The notes under the pieces were generated by a model. That model was not told the origin of the DNA, did not search any database, and saw only the letters and a list, made by a program, of their open reading frames with translations. 46,471 nucleotides of DNA from Oligoflexia bacterium (GTDB lineage Bacteria; Bdellovibrionota; Bdellovibrionia; JABDDW01): the NCBI GenBank assembly GCA_023250675.1, contig JAHFAE010000016.1, positions 1 to 46,471 on the forward strand, read 5' to 3'. The stretch's first letter is position 1. The number at the start of each line of letters is the position of its first letter. The position numbers and the translations under genes were made by a program. Shown here in pieces: positions 27,171-34,454 of the stretch.

Positions 27171-27281
27171 ATGGGTCGAGGCGATAACAGACGTTCCCAA
27201 AAAATGAAAATGAGAATTTCGCGAAAAAAGAAAAAGGTTCGAACCAAACGTAGGATTGAAGAAGCCAAGAAAAAGCGATAA
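27171..27281 (+). CDS. 36-residue highly basic protein, possibly ribosome-associated
   Basis: A short gene with AAGGAG about eight bases before the ATG. The product starts MGRGDNRRSQKMKMRISRKK and ends EEAKKKR; roughly half of its residues are Lys or Arg. The MGRGD start resembles that of small ribosomal protein THX-type peptides, but the rest does not match THX closely. I infer an RNA-binding or ribosome-associated micro-protein. It is followed 12 bases later by a barrel gene on the same strand. Confidence 0.6.
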   Translation: MGRGDNRRSQKMKMRISRKKKKVRTKRRIEEAKKKR

Positions 27282-27293
27282 CCTTATAACCAG

Positions 27294-27965
27294 ATGGAAA
27301 AACCATTTGGTTTTTTAATAATTATATTTGCGACGTTTGCCCAAGCTCAAACAATCCAATTGCATCGTGAAAAGCCTCGCCCAATGGCGGGGTCCATTAA
27401 TTTAGGCACGGCACAGTTTAATGCTTTAAATCCTTCTTCTGATTTCAAAATGAATAATGGAATATTTTTATCTCTCGATGGAGAAAAACCATTTAGTTAC
27501 CTTGGTTTGTATCTTGAGGCGGGAATTAGTTATTTGAAAACAAGCGGCCAAGCTAACTATTACTTTACCAGCACTACGGCAAATTATTCGGCAACCAATG
27601 TGGATTTTAATGCTGAAGAGGTGCAAGGAAGTTTCGGAATTCGCGTTAAATTCTTAGAACATCTATCATTGCACCCTTACTTGGGCTGCGGAATTTCAGG
27701 TGGATATTTTCAAGTGACCTACGGCAATGGTTTACAAACGGCTAAGGTCTTAGCTACCGGTGAAGACTACAAAACTTATGACGGTGTTTTAGATTTTTCG
27801 ACTTACGGAGAAGTCGGTGCTGAACTTGAGCTTTCAAATTCTTACGGAATACGAGTGTTGGATCGATATTCAGAGGGGAACACACGTCCTCTAGAAACTC
27901 TTCGGAAGCAACCCCTTCGATTTTCTGCCAACGCATATTTATTGAGCCTCTACGCCAAATTCTAG
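27294..27965 (+). CDS. Probable outer-membrane beta-barrel protein
   Basis: 223 residues with a signal peptide (FLIIIFATFAQA, cleavage before QTIQL). The strand pattern is alternating and rich in Gly and Tyr (GLYLEAGISYLKTSG, SLHPYLGCGISGGYFQVTYG, EVGAELELSNSYGIRVLDRY), and the C-terminal LYAKF ends in Phe, as outer-membrane barrels do. No specific family recognised. It converges on the DivIVA-like gene, with a hairpin between. Confidence 0.65.
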   Translation: MEKPFGFLIIIFATFAQAQTIQLHREKPRPMAGSINLGTAQFNALNPSSDFKMNNGIFLSLDGEKPFSYLGLYLEAGISYLKTSGQANYYFTSTTANYSATNVDFNAEEVQGSFGIRVKFLEHLSLHPYLGCGISGGYFQVTYGNGLQTAKVLATGEDYKTYDGVLDFSTYGEVGAELELSNSYGIRVLDRYSEGNTRPLETLRKQPLRFSANAYLLSLYAKF

Positions 27966-27984
27966 GTGCTAGGTGCCTAGGATT
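27958..27984. terminator. Possible bidirectional hairpin between convergent genes
   Basis: AATTCTAGG (27958-27966) pairs with CCTAGGATT (27976-27984), with one wobble, around a 9-base loop. It spans the ends of the two convergent genes. No T-run follows, so efficiency is doubtful. Confidence 0.35.
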
Positions 27985-28510
27985 CGATGACGATTTTTCC
28001 AGGGCGAGCCGAGCCCACATTTGTCGTCGAAGAAATGTCGGACCCGGATGGGGTGTGGGGTAAATAGCCGGCATTTCGCTCAAGAAGTTCCATATGTGAA
28101 CTAATCAAATTTTTGAGAGAAATCTCGAATTGATTTTTCTGACGTTTCATATCGGTAATATCTTGGTAAGTTTTTTTTAATGAATCTCTTGAATCACGAA
28201 TTATCATATCGGCTTGTTGTTTGGCATGATTGAGAATGAGAGCCGCTTCTCTCTCGGCATCTTTTCGCAAAGTCTCAGTCATTTTGTGGGCTGTCATTAT
28301 AGTTTCTTTAAGAGCTTTATCACGCTCTTTGTACTCGAGCATTTGAAGTTCACGTTCGCGGATTTGCTCTTTGAGTTGATTCCGGTCGCGTATCAAGGAC
28401 TCCATTTCTTCAGCAACTTCTTTGAGAAACACTGTGACCTCTTCGGCATTTATGCCTCCTAATTTTCTGCCAAAGGTCTTGTGTGCAATATCGATGGGAG
28501 CAATCTTCAT
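27977..28510 (-). CDS. DivIVA-domain coiled-coil protein
   Basis: 177 residues. The N-terminal APIDIAHKTFGRKLGGINAEEVTVFL is the DivIVA membrane-binding domain pattern (I-D-I-x-x-K-x-F-x-x-x-x-x-G-x-x-x-x-E-V). A continuous coiled coil of ~110 residues follows (LIRDRNQLKEQIRERELQML and on). DivIVA proteins mark curved or polar membranes in Gram-positives; in Gram-negatives this type is known mainly from delta-proteobacterial and predatory lineages. AGGAGG stands before the ATG. It follows proC, yggS and maf, as ylmH-divIVA clusters do elsewhere. It could organise poles or septation. Confidence 0.85.
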   Translation of the reverse strand: MKIAPIDIAHKTFGRKLGGINAEEVTVFLKEVAEEMESLIRDRNQLKEQIRERELQMLEYKERDKALKETIMTAHKMTETLRKDAEREAALILNHAKQQADMIIRDSRDSLKKTYQDITDMKRQKNQFEISLKNLISSHMELLERNAGYLPHTPSGSDISSTTNVGSARPGKIVIES

Positions 28511-28562
28511 GATTATTTCCTCCTAAATTTATTCTTATACCGTCTTAATTGTACGGCAAAAT

Positions 28563-29387
28563 TCACGATTGACGCAAACTTTTAGCTATCTCTTCTCCAC
28601 GCTCAAATGCCGCTTCAAGCCCAGACTGAAGGCTGGGCGAAATTTTCGAATTTTTCATGGCGGTAAGACCTGCGTGAGTTGTCCCTTTTTTACTTGTCAC
28701 GGCTTCTCGCAATTGTTTTAACGAAATTTCACTACGGGACAATGCCAGCTCAGCAGTTCCTTTAAATGTTTCAACGACAATTTGGCGGCTCTGAGCTTTT
28801 GTAAAACCCTTTTTTAAGAACCACTTTTCAAATTCTTCCATGAATAACAAAACAAATCCCACTCCTGATGCCGAACCGGCGGTTACCGCGTTTATTTCTT
28901 TGTCGGACTTAAGCTTCACAATTAGACCCAATGTAGCAAAAACTTTTTCTACAACACGGCATTCTGAAGCATCGCCTTTAATTTGATAAATTCCAAAAAC
29001 GCCTTTTTGAATAAGCGCCGGAGTATTGGGCATGATACGAAATATATTTTTTGAAACATGAAAATACTTAAGCAAAGTTTGAGAAGATACCCCTGCAGCT
29101 ATAGAAATGAGAGTGTGGCGGTTGGAAATAAAAGGCCTGATCTCACCGAGAACAGTTAAAATATCTTGTGGTTTAGTAGCTAAAACGATGACCTCAGAGT
29201 TTTTTACAAGTGAAATATTGTCATTAAACTTTGATATTCCCGTGGCATTTGAAAAATTTATTAGTTTTTCTTCAGAAATATCGGTGGCAGCTAATTCAGT
29301 TGGAATAAATAGTTTTTTAATGAGGATTCCAGTGATAATGGATTGAGCCATGTTTCCACAGCCAACAAATCCCCATTGAGCATTCAC
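28563..29387 (-). CDS. proC: Pyrroline-5-carboxylate reductase
   Basis: 274 residues, normal for the family. The NAD(P) motif GFVGCGNMAQSIITG lies at the N-terminus, and the ProC signature is visible near residues 215-245 (LREAVTSKKGTTHAGLTAM). It reduces 1-pyrroline-5-carboxylate to proline in the cytoplasm. The start overlaps the stop of the yggS-like gene by 4 bases (ATGA), the common yggS-proC arrangement. Confidence 0.92.
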   Translation of the reverse strand: MNAQWGFVGCGNMAQSIITGILIKKLFIPTELAATDISEEKLINFSNATGISKFNDNISLVKNSEVIVLATKPQDILTVLGEIRPFISNRHTLISIAAGVSSQTLLKYFHVSKNIFRIMPNTPALIQKGVFGIYQIKGDASECRVVEKVFATLGLIVKLKSDKEINAVTAGSASGVGFVLLFMEEFEKWFLKKGFTKAQSRQIVVETFKGTAELALSRSEISLKQLREAVTSKKGTTHAGLTAMKNSKISPSLQSGLEAAFERGEEIAKSLRQS

Positions 29388-30172
29388 AAAGTTTGAAAAT
29401 CCCTTTGGCCAAAAATGGCTGTACCCACCCGAACCATTGTTGCCCCCTCTTCAATGGCCACTTCAAAATCATGAGTAGTCCCCATACTCAGATGTTTAAA
29501 TGAACCCCATGGGGCTGCCACCAACGAAGCCCATTCTCCCCGGAATTCTCGCAATTGAACGAAAAATTTTCTCGAAGATTCGGCTTCTGCGTCGATGGGG
29601 GGTAGAGTCATCAATCCTTCGAGCCGTAGATTTTTCAGATTCACCGCTCTTTTAATAAGTTCAGGTGCGAGACTTGGCGCGACACCCGTTTTTGTCGGTT
29701 CATCACCAAGTTTTACTTGTATCAAGATATTTTGAATCACGCCGGCTTGTTGAGCTCTCGTGTTAAGGGCATTGGCCAATTCGATTCGATCTACTGATTG
29801 AATAGTTTCAAACTTGCCGACAACAAATTTCGACTTGTTGGTTTGAAGGGCGCCAATGAGATGCCAGTAGGTAGACCCTTTAAGATCCAGAGTCTTCATT
29901 TTTTCAATTTTCTTCGCGGCTTCTTGAACATAATTTTCACCGAAATGAGTGACGCCAGCACTGTATGCCTGCATGATTGACTCAAAAGATTTGGTTTTTG
30001 AAACGGCTATGAGTTCAACGGACCCAGGTTGTCGATTTGCTCTAAGTTCTGCCTGACGAATTCGCGCCAGCACGTCGTTTATCCTTTGCTTGAACTCGGA
30101 GCTTCCAACGGTGCTTTCTGAGTTCTTTTGTAAATGCATTAAGGGGTAAGCCGACAACATTGAATAAATCAC
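29384..30172 (-). CDS. YggS/PLPBP-family pyridoxal-phosphate homeostasis protein
   Basis: Single-domain alanine-racemase-fold protein with the PLP lysine in LIAVSKTKS (about Lys59), HFGENYVQEAAKKI, WHLIGALQTNKS and LSMGTTHDFEVAIEEGATMVRVG. It binds PLP and maintains B6 vitamer and amino acid balance, without clear catalysis. The start is uncertain: the longest frame uses GTG at 30172, with ATGs at 30160 and 30139. All of these overlap the maf coding sequence by about 100 bases or more, which is unusual. Confidence 0.9.
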   Translation of the reverse strand: MIYSMLSAYPLMHLQKNSESTVGSSEFKQRINDVLARIRQAELRANRQPGSVELIAVSKTKSFESIMQAYSAGVTHFGENYVQEAAKKIEKMKTLDLKGSTYWHLIGALQTNKSKFVVGKFETIQSVDRIELANALNTRAQQAGVIQNILIQVKLGDEPTKTGVAPSLAPELIKRAVNLKNLRLEGLMTLPPIDAEAESSRKFFVQLREFRGEWASLVAAPWGSFKHLSMGTTHDFEVAIEEGATMVRVGTAIFGQRDFQTL

Positions 30173-30695
30173 CTTCTATCTTTACAACAAATTTTCGTGC
30201 CAAACCTTGAATGGCGTAACTTCCAGCCTTGTCGAACCATTCACCTGAGTCAAGGTACCACTGGATTACCCCCGGGGAAAGCTTTGCAAACTTCACCCGT
30301 GTATTGACTATACGCGTTATTCCGAGAGCCATTTCAGGGCAGTAAATTCGAAATGACGTTTTAACGCTATGAGTCTTTCCGCTCAATAGCTTCAACATTC
30401 GCAATGCGTCACGACGATTTTCAGGCTTACCAAGGACCTGTTTACCAGCGACGACTACAGTATCCGCACCTAAAATCAATTTTCCTTTTAATTTTCGATT
30501 ACTTAATCTTGAAACCACGGCCTGAACCTTAAGGCCAGCAATAGCCTTCAAGTTCTCTTCGATCGTCAGGTTTTCATCGAATGATTCCGATGAGTTGGGT
30601 GAGAAACTGGTGCAAACAAAACCGGCATTTTTAAGAATGGCTAATCTTCTGGGCGATTGGGAAGCCAAAATGAGTTGCCAGGTTTTCGAACGCAT
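30042..30695 (-). CDS. maf: Maf-family nucleoside triphosphate pyrophosphatase
   Basis: 217 residues. The N-terminal LILASQSPRRLAILKNAG is the Maf nucleotide-binding motif; GADTVVVAGKQVLGKP holds the catalytic Asp, and DKAGSYAIQGLA is the family C-terminal motif. Maf proteins hydrolyse dTTP/UTP or modified nucleotides and are linked to septum arrest. The last ~20 residues (KDKRRAGANSSGRT) extend beyond most homologues and overlap the yggS start region. Its start faces the tadC gene 36 bases away. Confidence 0.92.
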   Translation of the reverse strand: MRSKTWQLILASQSPRRLAILKNAGFVCTSFSPNSSESFDENLTIEENLKAIAGLKVQAVVSRLSNRKLKGKLILGADTVVVAGKQVLGKPENRRDALRMLKLLSGKTHSVKTSFRIYCPEMALGITRIVNTRVKFAKLSPGVIQWYLDSGEWFDKAGSYAIQGLARKFVVKIEGDLFNVVGLPLNAFTKELRKHRWKLRVQAKDKRRAGANSSGRT

Positions 30696-30731
30696 AGTTT
30701 CTCGAGTTTACAAAATCGGAGCGGCATTGTC

Positions 30732-31640
30732 ATGATATTGCCAACGTTTTTATTAATTTGTGGAGCGCTACTTGGTGGTGTGTCCATTTATCTCGCCGTA
30801 CATGCTCTGATCGATAGTCTTACTTCAAACAAACTTGAAGCTTTAAATTGGTCAACAGGTGAAGAACCTCGGAAATCTAAATCTGGAATTATCAGAATCA
30901 CAAGACCTTTGGTGCGTCGCCTCGTCCTCCCACTTTTGGTTCGCTACGAACTCAAACAATACAAAGAAAAAATAAAAAGAGAAATTCACGGTGCGGGAAT
31001 CGATAAAGAACTCAATGAAAATGAATATGTAGGTTTACAAGTACTTCTCGGTCTCTTGCTACCTGCTTTTGTTTTCACCATAAATTTTTTGTTTACTCTC
31101 AACTATCCATTTTGGTTTCCCATTGCATTTGGAATTCTTGGATATTTCTTTCCGTATTTCTACGTCAAAGGAAATCGCGACGCGCGCCGAGCCCAAATTA
31201 GAACGGATTTACCTTTCGTTGTAGATTTACTCTCTCTTTTATCTGAAGCGGGAACTGATTTTCAGGGGGCCATTGCAAAGGTCACAGAAAAAATGCCCGG
31301 CGGGGCACTCGCAGAAGAATTGGGACAAGTGCTTAAAGACTTTAAACTTGGAAGTTCGAAAGCAGAAGCTCTTAACGCCATGGCATGGCGGTTAAACATG
31401 AGTGAGATTTCAAGTTTCATTGCCGTACTCGTAACCGCAGATACATTCGGAGTTGGAATTGGGGGCGTCTTACGACAGCAATCAGAACAGATGCGACAAG
31501 AAAGATTTGTTCGCGCAGAAAAAGCAGGGGTTGAAGCATCCCAAAAAATATTTATTCCGCTGATATTATTCATTTTGCCAGCTGTACTACTGATCGTTTT
31601 TGGTCCCGTCATCTTGCAGTTCATGGGAGGCGGGGGATGA
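30732..31640 (+). CDS. tadC: TadC-type inner-membrane platform protein (type II secretion F domain)
   Basis: 302 residues from the ATG at 30732, which has GGAG upstream; the longer frame back to 30657 overlaps maf. The T2SSF domain spans about 165-290 (PFVVDLLSLLSEAGTDFQGA, then ADTFGVGIGGVLRQQSEQMR), with membrane helices at the N-terminus, in the middle and at the C-terminus (FIPLILFILPAVLLIVFGPVIL). TadC works with TadB as the inner-membrane platform of the Flp/Tad pilus. No TadB, TadA ATPase or pilin gene lies in this window, so tadC opens the operon alone. The DUF192 gene overlaps its stop (ATGA). Confidence 0.85.
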   Translation: MILPTFLLICGALLGGVSIYLAVHALIDSLTSNKLEALNWSTGEEPRKSKSGIIRITRPLVRRLVLPLLVRYELKQYKEKIKREIHGAGIDKELNENEYVGLQVLLGLLLPAFVFTINFLFTLNYPFWFPIAFGILGYFFPYFYVKGNRDARRAQIRTDLPFVVDLLSLLSEAGTDFQGAIAKVTEKMPGGALAEELGQVLKDFKLGSSKAEALNAMAWRLNMSEISSFIAVLVTADTFGVGIGGVLRQQSEQMRQERFVRAEKAGVEASQKIFIPLILFILPAVLLIVFGPVILQFMGGGG

Positions 31641-31990
31641 AACGGGTTATGAACTCTCGCACCGGAACCGCCATCGTCGATCATCTTGAAGTGGCTTCAA
31701 ATTTGAAGTCGCGGCTCGTCGGTCTTATTGGAAAGCCATCGTTGCCTTGGGGACACGGTTTGTTGATTAGAAGAAGTGGTAATTCCATTCATACTTGCTT
31801 TATGCGATTTCAAATTGACGTTTTATTTATAAATAAAAGTGGAACTATAAGACACCTAGCAGAAAATATTAAACCCTGGCGCATCATTGTGGCGCCATGC
31901 TTTGAAACTACAGATTGCCTAGAAATTCCAGCAGGCACAGTGAAAGCCACGGGTACCATCATCGGAGATAAAGTCAGTGTTGAAGTTTAG
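31637..31990 (+). CDS. DUF192-family protein
   Basis: 117 residues with the DUF192 pattern: GLIGKPSLPWGHGLLI, HTCFMRFQIDVLFINKSG, then CLEIPAGTVKATGTIIGDKV. Most members are exported, but this one has no signal peptide. The biochemical function of the family is unknown. DUF192 genes often sit near Tad secretion genes. It overlaps tadC by 4 bases and the FHA gene by 14, so it is embedded in the operon. Confidence 0.85.
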   Translation: MKRVMNSRTGTAIVDHLEVASNLKSRLVGLIGKPSLPWGHGLLIRRSGNSIHTCFMRFQIDVLFINKSGTIRHLAENIKPWRIIVAPCFETTDCLEIPAGTVKATGTIIGDKVSVEV

Positions 31991-33494
31991 AGTTTTAAAA
32001 GGAAAAATTCCTGAAAAGTCTTTCGAACTTCGCGAAGGCGAAAATCTCGTCGGTAGAGCATCGACAAATCAAATCGTCTTAAACTCCAGCGGCGTGAGCA
32101 AAACCCATGCTAAAATTACAGTTCAGGGTCAAAAGTGTGTGGTTACTGACTTAGGGTCAAGTAATGGAACCTTTGTTAACGGAGCAAAAATTACTGATCG
32201 CATTGTTCGCCTAGGCGACCGCATAGCGTTCCATGACATCGTAGTAGAACTTAAAAGCGAAGAAATTCCAAAGGCTATGGGGCTTCCTGAAATTCCACCC
32301 ATTCCGATTGCGCCTCCTTCCCATTCACAACGATCAGACCCAATACCCCCGCGAAGTTTTAGCGAAACAATGAAGACCTACTTAGATGAAACGGTCTTGG
32401 CTGGAGTTTACAAAATCAACGAGCTCTATTCCATGAGAAGTATTTTGGGAGCATTCGTCGTACTTTTTATATTATTCGTTACGATTCTTTCTACAATTCC
32501 TATGGCCCAACTTACAAAAGATGGTGTGCAAAAAGAAGCGCAAAGGCGAGCCCTCTCTATTGCAAGAAACCTTGCTTCTGTGGCAGAGCGAGCCATGGCC
32601 ACCAATAACGGCGCAACCATACGAACTGATTTTGCTGAATCAGAAGACGGCGTCACTTTGGCCGTAGTTGTCTCTAAAGAAGACGGCCATATCATCGCGC
32701 CCCTATCAAAAGCCCAAAGCTACTCAAATGAAGAATTTGTAGCTCGCGCACGCAAACACGATGAAACTTTCGTTCAACAAATCAGTAGTACCTTTGTGGG
32801 AGCGAGTGTACCCATTCGAATTTTCTCTCCGGAAGCAGGAACACAAGTGACCGTCGCAATGGCTCAAATAATCTACAAAATGAATTCTTTAGATTATAGT
32901 GCAACCGTCGCGTTATTTGCTCGTATACTTATCATTGCACTGATTTTAGGTTCTATTCTGTATTACTTTATTTACAAAATTGTCGTAAATCCAATCAGTG
33001 ATGCTGCTATACAGCTCGACCAAGCTCTTCGAGGTGAAATTGACATTATAAAAACCAAATACGACTTTGATGTTTTTCAGAAATTTGTAGAAAATATTAA
33101 TAGCGCCCTTGCCCGCATGTCTCATTCAAAAGAACCCGAAGCACCACCGCCCGACCGGCTGGGAGAAGCGAGTAATCTAGTTCGAATCGTAAGTGACGCT
33201 GCTTTCGCTTTAGATTCTGAAGGTCAATTTCTTCAGGTCAACCCGGCTTTTGAAGAGATAACGTCGCTAAAGATGTTTAACCTGCAAGGGCAAACACTAG
33301 AAGCCATTTTAGATCAAGCGCTCAAACTTAACCTTCAAGATTTAGTATCCAGAGCCCAAATTCAACCAGGCGTTGTTGTGAGTAGCCAACTTGAAATTGG
33401 AGGCTCCAATTATGACCTTGATCTTCAAGCCTGGGCCGATACTTTCAAAATCAATTACTTTTTCGGAACTCTAAAAAAGCGGAGCGCAGCATGA
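31977..33494 (+). CDS. FHA-domain membrane sensor protein with PAS-like C-terminus
   Basis: 505 residues from GTG at 31977 (GGAG nine bases upstream; TTG at 31980 is an alternative). Order: FHA domain (about 1-95) with intact phospho-Thr-binding residues GR, SxxH (SKTHAKI) and NG (SSNGTFVNG); Pro-rich linker; membrane helix ~158-178; periplasmic domain; second helix ~310-333; HAMP-like coil; PAS-like domain (~395-500, AAFALDSEGQFLQVNPAFEEI). Topology puts FHA and PAS in the cytoplasm. No kinase or output domain is present, so it may relay periplasmic state to the secretion platform. Confidence 0.82.
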   Translation: MLKFRVLKGKIPEKSFELREGENLVGRASTNQIVLNSSGVSKTHAKITVQGQKCVVTDLGSSNGTFVNGAKITDRIVRLGDRIAFHDIVVELKSEEIPKAMGLPEIPPIPIAPPSHSQRSDPIPPRSFSETMKTYLDETVLAGVYKINELYSMRSILGAFVVLFILFVTILSTIPMAQLTKDGVQKEAQRRALSIARNLASVAERAMATNNGATIRTDFAESEDGVTLAVVVSKEDGHIIAPLSKAQSYSNEEFVARARKHDETFVQQISSTFVGASVPIRIFSPEAGTQVTVAMAQIIYKMNSLDYSATVALFARILIIALILGSILYYFIYKIVVNPISDAAIQLDQALRGEIDIIKTKYDFDVFQKFVENINSALARMSHSKEPEAPPPDRLGEASNLVRIVSDAAFALDSEGQFLQVNPAFEEITSLKMFNLQGQTLEAILDQALKLNLQDLVSRAQIQPGVVVSSQLEIGGSNYDLDLQAWADTFKINYFFGTLKKRSAA

Positions 33495-34450
33495 GCCCCG
33501 ATAATTTGCAAAAAAAACAAATCTCCGAAGTAATTATCACCATATTAAATGGCCCCCAGTCGGGGGTTGCTTACAAACTTGTTGGCCAAAAGCTGACGAT
33601 TGGGAGATCGCCCGATAGTCACATTGTTTTACAAGATAATAAATCAAGCCGACTTCACGCCATTATGGAAATGCGTAACGGACAATATTGGATCACCGAT
33701 CAAGGGAGTCAAAATGGAATCGTGATCAACGGAACCGTTGTTCGTGAAAGTATTCTTAAATCAGGAGACCAAATCACGGTTGGCGAAACCATGATTCGAT
33801 TTGGTCCCCCCATGCCCTTGTCTCTAATAAATACTACTCCTGCTCATGCGCCGACAAAGTCTGCCAGCTTAAACTTACGAAATTCTTTTCTTCCGAAGTC
33901 TTTTCCCACCATTGGAAAAAAGAACCCCCTTGTCTTCGCTGCTTTTGTTGGATTTGTGATAGTTGTCATAATTCTAACAATGAAAACCCAAAGTACAAAA
34001 TCCACATACCAAATTAAAGATGAAGCTGCAATGCAAACTCGAATCGATAATCTGAATCAGACAAATGAACAAAGACAAAAAGAAATAGCAAGTGCGGGCA
34101 AGGATAGTGAGCAGTACGCAGAAGCTCAGGCTTTTTATTTGAGAGGGTTTAGGGATTTCAGAGAAAACAACTTCTCTCGAGCTATACAAAACTTTGAGAC
34201 GGCCCTTTCGTTGTTTCCTAATCATCCCCTAGCAAAGAGGTATTTAGAACGGTCTCGACTTAAACTTAATGAAACCATCACACAGGCGCTAGAGCGAGGA
34301 GAAAAGGATTTTGAATTACAAAAATACAATAACGCGTTTAACGAATACCGTACGGTTTTACTTTTGATCAATGATCCCAATAACAAGAGTTTTCAATTAG
34401 CAAAAGAAAGGATTGAGTCGATCAGACTCATTATAGAGAGCAATAAATAG
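33491..34450 (+). CDS. FHA-TM-TPR protein
   Basis: 319 residues, with the start overlapping the previous stop (ATGA). An N-terminal FHA domain has GRSPDSHIVLQD, SSRLHA and QNGIVING, so the binding residues look intact. One membrane helix at ~142-165 (PLVFAAFVGFVIVVIILTM) puts the C-terminal half in the periplasm. That half has TPR-like repeats (FRENNFSRAIQNFETALSLF, LQKYNNAFNEYRTVLLL). The layout fits a bridge from a cytoplasmic phospho-signal to envelope parts of a secretion machine (inference). Confidence 0.82.
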   Translation: MSPDNLQKKQISEVIITILNGPQSGVAYKLVGQKLTIGRSPDSHIVLQDNKSSRLHAIMEMRNGQYWITDQGSQNGIVINGTVVRESILKSGDQITVGETMIRFGPPMPLSLINTTPAHAPTKSASLNLRNSFLPKSFPTIGKKNPLVFAAFVGFVIVVIILTMKTQSTKSTYQIKDEAAMQTRIDNLNQTNEQRQKEIASAGKDSEQYAEAQAFYLRGFRDFRENNFSRAIQNFETALSLFPNHPLAKRYLERSRLKLNETITQALERGEKDFELQKYNNAFNEYRTVLLLINDPNNKSFQLAKERIESIRLIIESNK

Positions 34451-34454
34451 ATCT

